5,657 nt of DNA from Ignavibacteria bacterium (GTDB lineage Bacteria; Bacteroidota; Ignavibacteria; Ignavibacteriales; Ignavibacteriaceae). This document shows, in pieces, positions 1-4,519 of the stretch; position 1 is the stretch's first letter; the number at the start of each line of letters is the position of its first letter. A model generated the notes under the pieces. That model saw only the letters and a program-made list of their open reading frames with translations. It ran no database searches and was not told the DNA's origin. The position numbers and the translations under genes are program-made. The stretch covers positions 1-5,657 of the forward strand of contig JAUSIA010000087.1 in assembly GCA_030648225.1 (NCBI GenBank), written 5' to 3'.

Positions 1-71
1 CAAAACTTAAAAATTATAAATTAACCAGCGGGGGCGAAGCTGTCGGGTTGAGTTGCTTGTTATATGTAAAC
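1..71 (-). repeat. attC-like site (partial): inverse core plus GC-rich imperfect hairpin
   Basis: On the minus strand the site opens with CATATAAC (66-59), then AAGCAACTCAACC, and then a stem made by bases 42-39 and 29-26 (CAGC/GCTG) around a 9-nt loop (38-30, TTCGCCCCC). A lower stem pairs 51-47 with 25-21, with one G-T wobble and a 4-nt one-sided bulge at 46-43. This GC-rich patch stands out in very AT-rich surroundings. An AAC core followed by a bulged hairpin is the layout of integron attC sites. The closing GTT core is not visible, and bases 20-1 are AT-rich and only weakly complementary to the left arm. It could instead be a plain intergenic hairpin. Confidence 0.4.
59..71 (+). repeat. 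13-bp inverted repeat, left copy
   Basis: GTTATATGTAAAC is the exact reverse complement of 965-977 and directly abuts the peptidase stop codon (72-74). In the cassette reading it is the inverse core of attC. Bases immediately outside the two copies (ending at 58 and starting at 978) do not match, so no target-site duplication is seen. Confidence 0.8.
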
Positions 72-950
72 CTATTTTTTTAACAAACGATTAATTTGAT
101 CTTTGAATTCTTGCGATTGTGTTATTTCATTGAGATATTCAATCGACCACACCTTAGCTAAACCAGTATTCTCTTCGAATACAACCCTTGGCCTTTTTGT
201 TTGCATACTTATTGCTATATCTTGATATGGAAGATATTCACCTATTACTCCAATAAATTTATGGCCAAGAGGATCTCCAATGTTTAATACACTTGGATTA
301 TCAAAACGCATTGCGGATGGTGTTAGAAATACGGGGCTTCCGCTATTACCAGGAAAAGCAAAGGCATCTATGTAAAAAGTTTTATCATCGTTTTTTAAAC
401 TTATAGTGCCAGAACGGAATATTGGATTTATCTTAGTTTTTAATTGAAGTCCTGGTTGAAAACTCAAAAAATATATACTATATAATTCATATAACCGTTC
501 AGATGTCATAAAAAATTCTTCAGGAATTGAAATCATATCATCTTTTAATGTGTCAACACCAAATGGAATTATCGCAATATCCACATTTGGATTTTTATGA
601 AATATCCATTTTACATTAAAATAATTCTTAATTTCATTTAGGGAATGCCATCCCAAACTTTTATCTTTTTTATTGAAAAATACTTTATACGTTGAATCAA
701 TCATTTTGCCTGTAAAATGTCCATTAATGTTTTCCATAACAACGTGTTTGGCTGTAACTAAATGCAGAATTCCATTAATTCCTACTAGAAATCCAGTTCC
801 GTAATATTCAGGTTCATCTTTTTGATTTAATTCACCAATAAAAACACAAGTTTTCTTAATGTTTTCAATTGGGTTTTGTTGTTGTGCTTGGGAAATATTT
901 CCCAGTAATAAAAACAAAACAAGAAATAGAAACTTTTTTGTGTCTTTCAT
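72..950 (-). CDS. Secreted trypsin-like serine peptidase (S1 / HtrA-like fold)
   Basis: This is a 292-residue protein with a lysine-rich start, a hydrophobic stretch at about 7-16 and a probable signal peptidase cleavage after S20-Q21-A22. A trypsin-like catalytic triad can be read: H69 in TAKHV, D124 in NVDIAIIP and S203 in PGNSGSPV, with the usual GTGFLV strand (51-56) before the His. The oxyanion-loop motif is GNSGSP rather than GNSGGP. No PDZ domain follows, so it is a stand-alone chymotrypsin-fold protease acting outside the cytoplasm; its substrate is unknown. The ATG at 950 is supported by AGAGGA at 954-959, with a short spacer of 3 nt. The gene is bracketed by the 13-bp inverted repeat and may be a cassette passenger unrelated to its chromosomal neighbours. 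The protease assignment is solid; the biological role is not known. Confidence 0.85.
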   Translation of the reverse strand: MKDTKKFLFLVLFLLLGNISQAQQQNPIENIKKTCVFIGELNQKDEPEYYGTGFLVGINGILHLVTAKHVVMENINGHFTGKMIDSTYKVFFNKKDKSLGWHSLNEIKNYFNVKWIFHKNPNVDIAIIPFGVDTLKDDMISIPEEFFMTSERLYELYSIYFLSFQPGLQLKTKINPIFRSGTISLKNDDKTFYIDAFAFPGNSGSPVFLTPSAMRFDNPSVLNIGDPLGHKFIGVIGEYLPYQDIAISMQTKRPRVVFEENTGLAKVWSIEYLNEITQSQEFKDQINRLLKK

Positions 951-953
951 ATT

Positions 954-959
954 TCCTCT
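954..959 (-). promoter_or_regulatory. Ribosome binding site of the peptidase gene
   Basis: AGAGGA on the minus strand lies 3 nt upstream of the ATG at 950-948. It is one of only a few recognisable Shine-Dalgarno sequences in the window. It lies inside the putative cassette, between the 5' boundary repeat and the start codon. Confidence 0.55.
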
Positions 960-964
960 ATCCT

Positions 965-977
965 GTTTACATATAAC
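965..977 (-). repeat. 13-bp inverted repeat, right copy (putative cassette 5' boundary)
   Basis: On the minus strand this reads GTTATATGTAAAC, identical to the plus strand at 59-71. It sits 14 nt before the peptidase start codon. In the cassette reading, the crossover would fall between the G at 977 and the TT that follows it. Confidence 0.8.
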
Positions 978-1032
978 TATTACTTATACTGCCAAAATTC
1001 AGCATAACACTCCGGCAGTTGGAATGTTATAT
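971..1032 (-). repeat. Second attC-like dyad upstream of the peptidase cassette
   Basis: On the minus strand ATATAAC (1032-1026) and GTTATAT (977-971) are perfect complements. Nested inside them are ACTGCC (1019-1014) and GGCAGT (993-988), around a 20-nt loop. A pair of outer GTT/AAC cores with inner complementary boxes, 62 bp in total, is attC-like, and its right core coincides with the 5' boundary of the peptidase unit. The spacers are unequal (6 versus 10 nt), and the segment is also the coding end of the small ORF, so it may be a degraded site or chance. Confidence 0.3.
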
Positions 1033-1207
1033 TCCCATTAATATTGTGAATTAAACTAATTTTCAAAGCTTTTGGCGGTATATCATTCCATAAAAATAGG
1101 ATGTTATACTGCAAGGGTTTTTCAACAAGATTTTGGTTTGGTATGTTTCCCACTATTTCTCCTGTTTTAGATAACCCTAACTTATAATTTTGATTTGAAA
1201 GAATCAA
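980..1207 (-). CDS. Small hypothetical ORF, possibly a 3' gene remnant
   Basis: The open frame has 75 codons and encodes a mildly hydrophobic, beta-like sequence with no signal peptide or motif that I recognise. The first possible start is a TTG formed by the end of a nine-T run (1214-1206) with no ribosome binding site, so a start there is not convincing. A better supported start is GTG at 1153-1151, preceded by AGGAG with a 5-nt spacer, which gives about 57 residues. It ends 29 nt before the peptidase ATG, and its last codons overlap the attC-like dyad at 971-1032. It may be the surviving C-terminal part of a longer gene truncated near 1207, or a short cassette ORF. No function can be assigned. 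Confidence 0.35.
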   Translation of the reverse strand: MILSNQNYKLGLSKTGEIVGNIPNQNLVEKPLQYNILFLWNDIPPKALKISLIHNINGNITFQLPECYAEFWQYK

Positions 1208-1262
1208 AAAAAAATGTTCTTAGGAAGTCTGCACCACTTCGTTACTTTTCACTGTCCCTAAG
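1206..1262 (-). terminator. Possible factor-independent terminator after ftsX
   Basis: Downstream of the ftsX stop, the minus strand carries CTTAGG (1262-1257) and GAAGT (1240-1236), which pair with the contiguous right arm ACTTCCTAAG (1228-1219). Four bases later comes a run of nine T (1214-1206). The left arm has a long bulge between its two parts, so the stem is imperfect. A short self-palindrome, TCCCTAAGGGA (1255-1265), overlaps it. The position and T-run fit termination of the lipoprotein-ftsX transcript. Confidence 0.4.
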
Positions 1263-1274
1263 GGAGAAGTTTTT

Positions 1275-2135
1275 TTAAATTTTAAGATTTACTTTTCTTA
1301 ATGATATAATGCTAACCAAAATTGAAAGCACCGGACCTATCCCAATTATTATAAAAAGGTAGTAAGGTTTATAGAAAGATCTTATTCCGAATGAACCTAT
1401 AAATAATTCAAAGTAGTGAAAGAGAAAATAAAATAATCCGAAAGAAATTAACCCTGCAAAAATTCCTATAAAAATTCCGTTAAGGATAATCGGCAATTTA
1501 ATAGTAGATATTTTTGCACCGACCAGCTTCATAGTATCCAGTTCATCATATTTTGAATTAATTATTAGCTGCATTGTACTATAAACGATATAGATGGAAA
1601 TAAGAACCAAAGCCGCAGTAATTATAAAAATATACTGTTTAATGTTATTCAATTGTGTAAGCATTTTATTAATAAACTGATGCTGGTAAACCACTTCATC
1701 AACTCCTTCAATATCTGAAACAGATGCTATTATACTTTCTATAGAATCAGTTTGAGCATATTCTTCTTTAAGAAAAATTCTGAATGATGCAGGGAGAGGA
1801 TTGTAATCCAGAATTTTTCTGAAATCTTCACCGGTTTCTTTTATGAAATTTTCGGCAGCCGTTTCTTTATCTATATAGATTATTGAATTTATATATTCAG
1901 CTTCATTTAATTTATTTTCAATCTCTTTTACTTTTTCATTTTCTGTTTGCTCTTCAAGAAAAAGATTTATGCTGATGTTTTTCTTAATTCTTGATTCCAC
2001 TTCATCTGAAATGAGAAGAAGAAATAATGAAGCAACAATTAGGATTACGGAGATTGAAGTTGAAATGAGTGAAAGTATAAAGGAAATTTTTGCACGTGAG
2101 ATAAGTTTAAAAGATTCTTTAATTATAAATAACAA
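1275..2135 (-). CDS. ftsX: Cell division protein FtsX (membrane subunit of FtsEX)
   Basis: This 286-residue protein has the full FtsX layout. There is a short cytoplasmic N-terminus, TM1 at about 18-43, a periplasmic domain (about 44-165) containing the hallmark NPLPASF at 112-118, then TM2 (about 166-190), TM3 (about 215-245) and TM4 (about 258-280). The cytoplasmic loop ELDTMKLVGA (198-207) matches the conserved coupling segment that contacts the ATPase FtsE. In the family, FtsEX transmits ATP hydrolysis across the inner membrane to activate peptidoglycan hydrolases at the division site. No ftsE is adjacent. The start is TTG at 2135-2133: an in-frame stop lies just upstream (2147-2145), no ATG is available nearby, and AAAGG sits 6 nt before it. 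It begins 17 nt after the lipoprotein stop, which suggests co-transcription. Confidence 0.93.
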   Translation of the reverse strand: MLFIIKESFKLISRAKISFILSLISTSISVILIVASLFLLLISDEVESRIKKNISINLFLEEQTENEKVKEIENKLNEAEYINSIIYIDKETAAENFIKETGEDFRKILDYNPLPASFRIFLKEEYAQTDSIESIIASVSDIEGVDEVVYQHQFINKMLTQLNNIKQYIFIITAALVLISIYIVYSTMQLIINSKYDELDTMKLVGAKISTIKLPIILNGIFIGIFAGLISFGLFYFLFHYFELFIGSFGIRSFYKPYYLFIIIGIGPVLSILVSIISLRKVNLKI

Positions 2136-2152
2136 GCTCAGCCTTTATTAAA

Positions 2153-2788
2153 TTAAAAATTAGATTTATCAATCCACCTTGTAATCTGCCATTTACCAGA
2201 GGATTGATTTTTTCTTAAAGAGAGATCTACTCTTCCGTCCACTCTTACAATATCAGTTGGATTAAAAGTTATAGTAAGATTAAAACCTCTGACAATATTT
2301 GCATTCAATGAATCAATATTAGAGATGACAATATTATTCCAGATTAGATCAAGCCGCTGCGAATTCTGAAACAAACCATATGTCGCCTTCATTTCCTCAT
2401 CTCTTCCCCATGAGACATCAAATTCGTTTTCATAATCCCTGTATGTAAAAACAAAATCCTGTGCAATAAACTCGCCATAAATAAGAGTATCCTTAAAGGT
2501 ATAGGCATACTGGAAATTTTGGAAAACCCCATCAATTGTTTTAAGATCGGTTATAGTTGATGATTGATCACCCAGGCTCTCATCAAATTTAGGTGCAAAC
2601 GGGTTTGTGCAGCCATTAATAAAAAGTAATAAAAATAAAAACGATAGTAATATACACTCAATAACATTTTTGCTTTTTTGGTTATCCTGCTTTGGAGTAT
2701 GAATGAATGATTGTGTGGATGTATGATAGATTTTTTCCCATCTTCCATTTTCCATCATCCATCTTCCATTTTTGAAATTTCTTCTCAA
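2153..2788 (-). CDS. Lipoprotein of unknown function with unusually long N-terminal extension
   Basis: A lipobox, INGC with Cys60, follows a hydrophobic stretch (about 46-58), so the mature protein is about 150 residues attached to a membrane facing the periplasm or the outside. The mature part is rich in aromatic and acidic residues (FQYAYTFKD 92-100, TYRDYE 115-120, VSWGRDEEM 125-133) and ends KWQITRWIDKSNF, a finish typical of NTF2/SnoaL-like folds; the fold is inference. The longest start is TTG at 2788, overlapping the previous stop by 4 nt (TTGA). ATG codons 11 and 12 are alternatives. Either way the n-region before the hydrophobic core is more than 30 residues, far longer than normal, and is encoded by simple-sequence repeats. 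No ATG, GTG or TTG occurs in frame nearer the signal peptide. The family appears paired with the upstream lipoprotein. Confidence 0.75.
   Translation of the reverse strand: MRRNFKNGRWMMENGRWEKIYHTSTQSFIHTPKQDNQKSKNVIECILLSFLFLLLFINGCTNPFAPKFDESLGDQSSTITDLKTIDGVFQNFQYAYTFKDTLIYGEFIAQDFVFTYRDYENEFDVSWGRDEEMKATYGLFQNSQRLDLIWNNIVISNIDSLNANIVRGFNLTITFNPTDIVRVDGRVDLSLRKNQSSGKWQITRWIDKSNF
2697..2732 (+). repeat. Degenerate tetranucleotide repeat (nine units beginning with G)
   Basis: Nine consecutive 4-base units run GTAT, GAAT, GAAT, GATT, GTGT, GGAT, GTAT, GATA, GATT. The tract lies between the heptamer repeat and the lipoprotein signal-peptide codons, and on the minus strand it encodes part of the odd N-terminal extension. 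It looks like expanded simple-sequence DNA that has since diverged. Confidence 0.6.
2738..2772 (+). repeat. Heptanucleotide tandem repeat, five units
   Basis: CCAT recurs at 2738, 2745, 2752, 2759 and 2766, exactly every 7 bp. The 14-bp block CCATCTTCCATTTT is repeated perfectly at 2738-2751 and 2759-2772. On the minus strand the tract encodes the repeated peptide NGRW (residues 7-10 and 14-17) of the second lipoprotein reading frame. A 7-bp unit is not a multiple of three, so a copy-number change would shift the frame of any start located upstream. Confidence 0.8.
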
Positions 2789-3363
2789 TTAGCAAATCTT
2801 CCTTTTAATTCACTCCAGCTTGGTAAATCTCCGCTCTTAAAATCCTGCCAGAAAAAAATCCTCCAGACAAGGCTATTATCAAGAAAAATATGAAATATCA
2901 AATTACCCTGATAGTTTTGCGGGATTCCAGAATTAGTAAAAGGTACCGTTATGGAGTAGGATGCTGTGTAAATCAGGCTATCTCCCTGCTGGCTGAAATT
3001 TGAGTTTGAAAGAATTAATGTTATAGGCACATCCTGGGAAGCAGCTATTATATTTCTGAAATAATTTTCTTCACTTCTTAAATCCCAGTTATCATTTAAT
3101 GCTGGGTATTGTGAGGCTGCTTTGCTAGATGCAATAAAAGTAAATTTCTTACCTGTGAATAAAGAATCTGAGAATGAGTTTAGATAATCAAAAAGACTCC
3201 TATTTTCATGTGATAATACGAAGTTACTAATAAGGGTTTCTCTCTCAAAAGCCTGAGGAAGATTTGATCTTGGCTGTGTTGGCTCTTCAGCATCTCTTGT
3301 AGAAAATATATCGCAGCCATAGAGTATTAACAAAATGGCTGATATAAATATTGCTGCTTTCAT
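2785..3363 (-). CDS. Lipoprotein of unknown function (paired family)
   Basis: This is a 192-residue protein with a short signal peptide (K2, hydrophobic 4-14) and a lipobox LYGC, giving lipid-modified Cys17. A flexible linker with STRDAEEPTQPRSN (21-34) follows, then a compact domain with no catalytic motif that I recognise. The end, VWRIFFWQDF (166-175), resembles the last strand of NTF2/SnoaL-like folds and parallels the end of the next protein, so the two may be related or partners; this is inference. The ATG at 3363-3361 places the signal peptide correctly but has no Shine-Dalgarno sequence. Its stop overlaps the TTG of the next gene by 4 nt. The two lipoproteins probably form one transcript with ftsX and may serve the envelope, but no function can be assigned. 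Confidence 0.8.
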   Translation of the reverse strand: MKAAIFISAILLILYGCDIFSTRDAEEPTQPRSNLPQAFERETLISNFVLSHENRSLFDYLNSFSDSLFTGKKFTFIASSKAASQYPALNDNWDLRSEENYFRNIIAASQDVPITLILSNSNFSQQGDSLIYTASYSITVPFTNSGIPQNYQGNLIFHIFLDNSLVWRIFFWQDFKSGDLPSWSELKGRFAN

Positions 3364-3372
3364 CTTTGGGCA

Positions 3373-3406
3373 ATTATAATAATTCTTTCAGAAGTTTCTG
3401 AGTCAA
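3373..3406 (-). promoter_or_regulatory. Possible promoter for the lipoprotein-ftsX genes
   Basis: In the 114-bp gap after recR, the minus strand has TTGACT (3406-3401) and a perfect TATAAT (3378-3373). They are 22 bp apart, too far for a standard sigma-70 pair; an overlapping TATTAT gives a 19-bp spacing. The -10 box ends only 9 nt before the ATG at 3363, so transcription from it would give an almost leaderless message, which agrees with the missing ribosome binding site. A small dyad, CAGAA-2-TTCTG (3389-3400), lies inside. Confidence 0.25.
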
Positions 3407-3447
3407 AAGAGTTTCCACGAACAATACTTTGGTTAATGGATAATTTT

Positions 3448-3474
3448 TCAATCTTTCAATTTTTAATCTTTCAT
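3448..3474 (+). repeat. Short imperfect period-7/8 repeat after recR
   Basis: The tract just beyond the recR stop contains TTTCAATC-like units, with CAAT at 3449 and 3457, TAAT at 3464 and CATT at 3472. On the minus strand GAAAGATT occurs twice, 15 bp apart. It is similar in flavour to the purine-rich heptamer tract at 2738-2772 and fills much of the gap between recR and the first lipoprotein gene. Confidence 0.4.
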
Positions 3475-3477
3475 TAA

Positions 3478-4074
3478 TTAAATTACAATCCTTGAATTTA
3501 CAGCTCTTCCAATCGTTGCATCATCAGCAAATTCAAGATCACCTCCAATGGGTAATCCTCTTGCAATCCTTGTTACTTTTATTCCTAAAGGCTTAATCAG
3601 CTTTGCTAAGTAGAGAGTTGTTGTTTCTCCTTCGGTGTCAGGATTAAGTGCAAGCAGCACCTCTTTAATATCTTCTTCAGTAAACCTTTTCATTAAATCT
3701 TTAATCTTCAAAGAATCCGGACCAATTCCTGATAATGGTGAAAGTACACCACCTATAACATGATACAACCCGTTATACTCATTCGTTCTTTCAATTGCAA
3801 TTACATCACTTGCTTCTTCAACAACACAAATTATTGATGTATCTCTTTTATGGCTTTTGCATATCTGGCATAACTCTTCTTCGGAAAGATTAAAGCATCT
3901 TGAGCAGAGTCTTAATTTTGATTTTAGTTCATTAAGAGATTTAATAAGCCTCTCAACAGATTTATTATCGGTTTTTAAAAGATGAAGAGCAAGTCTTAAT
4001 GCAGTTTTCTTCCCCACCCCGGGAAGCTTACTTAATTCCTCAATGGCAATTTGAAGCGGTTGAGCAATTTGCAA
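3478..4074 (-). CDS. recR: Recombination mediator protein RecR
   Basis: At 198 residues this is a normal RecR length. It has a helix-hairpin-helix (LPGVGKKTALRLA, 17-29), a four-cysteine zinc finger (C57, C60, C69, C72), and a Toprim domain starting at VVEE (84-87) with GGVLSPLSGIGP (108-119) and NPDTEGETT (144-152). The conserved tail is ARGLPIGGDLEFADDATIGRA (171-191). RecR works with RecO and RecF to load RecA on SSB-coated single-stranded DNA at gaps. The start is TTG at 4074-4072, one base after the ebfC stop: an in-frame stop lies upstream at 4095-4093 with no other start between. It also puts the LPGVG motif at residue 17, the same place as in E. coli RecR recalled from memory. There is no ribosome binding site, so translation probably depends on coupling to ebfC. 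Confidence 0.96.
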   Translation of the reverse strand: MQIAQPLQIAIEELSKLPGVGKKTALRLALHLLKTDNKSVERLIKSLNELKSKLRLCSRCFNLSEEELCQICKSHKRDTSIICVVEEASDVIAIERTNEYNGLYHVIGGVLSPLSGIGPDSLKIKDLMKRFTEEDIKEVLLALNPDTEGETTTLYLAKLIKPLGIKVTRIARGLPIGGDLEFADDATIGRAVNSRIVI

Positions 4075-4075
4075 T

Positions 4076-4402
4076 TTAGAATCCCGGAAGGTTTAACCCT
4101 GGTGGAATCATTCCTTTTGTTACTTTAGAAAGTTCCTCTTCGGCAAGCTTATTAGCTGATTGAATTGCTTTGTTAACTGCTGCTACAACCAGGTCTTCAA
4201 GAATCTCTTTTTCTTCAGCTTTAATCACCTGCGGGTCTATTTCAATCGAAACAATTTCTTTATGACCATTAGCAGTAGCCTTAATCATACCGCCGCCGGC
4301 TTCTTCCGAAACAGTCATATTTCCCAATTCACTCTGTATTTTCTGCATTTCAGCCTGTAATTTCTGAACCTGCTTTAACATTCCCTGCATTCCGCCTTTC
4401 AT
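4076..4402 (-). CDS. ebfC: Nucleoid-associated protein, YbaB/EbfC family
   Basis: This 108-residue protein shows the family pattern. An N-terminal helix rich in Met, Gln and Lys (MLKQVQKLQAEMQKIQSEL, 8-26) is followed by the GGGMIKATANGHKEIVSIEIDP strand block (37-57), a second helix (61-94) and a Gly/Pro-rich tail. Family members are small dimers that bind DNA with tweezer-like helices and coat the nucleoid. The gene precedes recR with a 1-nt gap, the arrangement known from many bacteria where dnaX-ybaB-recR form an operon; here dnaX is absent and a divergent gene lies upstream instead. The ATG is firmly supported by a perfect AAGGAGG 7 nt before it. Confidence 0.95.
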   Translation of the reverse strand: MKGGMQGMLKQVQKLQAEMQKIQSELGNMTVSEEAGGGMIKATANGHKEIVSIEIDPQVIKAEEKEILEDLVVAAVNKAIQSANKLAEEELSKVTKGMIPPGLNLPGF

Positions 4403-4519
4403 TAAAAATCCTCCTTGATTCCTTTTTCTATTTGGTAAAAGTCTTTTAATTTTTAAGTAAATATAATATATTATTCACACTTATTACACTTTGTTTAATT
4501 ACCAAACAATACAGATATA
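4403..4519. promoter_or_regulatory. Divergent intergenic region between ebfC-recR and purC-like-psd
   Basis: This is a 117-bp, very AT-rich gap that must hold promoters in both directions. It contains a perfect 12-bp palindrome, ATAATATATTAT (4463-4474), next to a TATAAT at 4462-4467. It also holds an 8-bp inverted repeat, TTTGGTAA at 4431-4438 and TTACCAAA at 4499-4506, and a 6-7-6 dyad, TTGTTT/AAACAA (4491-4509), 10 nt before the TTG start. I could not pair any -10 box with a good -35 at 16-18 bp, so exact promoters are not assigned. Confidence 0.4.
4410..4416 (-). promoter_or_regulatory. Strong ribosome binding site of ebfC
   Basis: AAGGAGG on the minus strand, 7 nt before the ATG at 4402. 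It is the only full consensus Shine-Dalgarno in the window and may also supply ribosomes to recR through coupling. Confidence 0.85.

Larger units (their letters stand above)
1..977 (-). mobile_element. Candidate integron-type gene cassette carrying a secreted trypsin-like peptidase (3' end cut by window)
   Basis: Read on the minus strand, the unit begins at 977 with GTTATATGTAAAC, reaches the peptidase ATG after 14 more bases, and continues to the stop codon at 72-74. The reverse complement GTTTACATATAAC then follows at once (71-59), leading into a GC-rich imperfect hairpin (51-21). Integron cassettes are known to have one ORF filling nearly the whole unit, a GTT-containing core at the 5' boundary, and an attC at the 3' end whose first core (inverse core, ending AAC) is complementary to the cassette's own first bases. 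All of that is seen here except the final GTT core of attC, which would lie at or before position 1. No integrase gene and no second convincing cassette are visible. An insertion sequence is less likely, because there is no transposase and no flanking target duplication. The mobile status is inference. Confidence 0.45.

Noticed and set aside
59..977. 13-bp inverted repeats as terminal repeats of an insertion sequence or transposon
   Set aside because: The only gene between them is a secreted protease, no transposase is present, and the bases directly outside the repeats do not form a target duplication. A cassette explains the position of the repeats better.
1004..1030. Simple 10-bp hairpin ATAACACTCC/GGAATGTTAT as a terminator for the small ORF
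   Set aside because: It lies inside the coding end of the ORF, has no following T-run on either strand, and is better described as part of the larger attC-like dyad.
859..1041. Plus-strand ORF of 60 codons opposite the peptidase start
   Set aside because: It lies antisense across the signal-peptide codons and the gap, with no ribosome binding site and an implausible Cys/Phe-rich composition. It is a shadow frame.
1969..2151. Plus-strand 60-codon ORF opposite the start of ftsX
   Set aside because: It is antisense to the TM1 and early periplasmic codons of a confident ftsX, with no protein features of its own.
2551..2748. Alternative minus-strand frame of 65 codons inside the second lipoprotein gene, beginning in the heptamer repeat
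   Set aside because: It gives a Tyr/Phe-rich translation with no lipobox and ends inside the conserved lipoprotein domain. It is an overlapping shadow frame, though it would be entered if one heptamer were gained or lost.
2711..2893. Plus-strand 60-codon ORF across the lipoprotein overlap
   Set aside because: It runs antisense through the repeat and the end of the first lipoprotein, and its composition is dominated by repeat-derived Ser/Phe/His.
4160..4360. Plus-strand 66-codon ORF opposite ebfC
   Set aside because: It is fully antisense to a confident ebfC and its Phe/Asn-rich translation mirrors AT-rich codons. No start signal.
4462..4467. Perfect TATAAT as the purC-like promoter -10 box
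   Set aside because: It is part of an AT palindrome, and no acceptable -35 hexamer lies 16-18 bp upstream; the nearest TTGGTA is 24 bp away. I kept only the general regulatory region.
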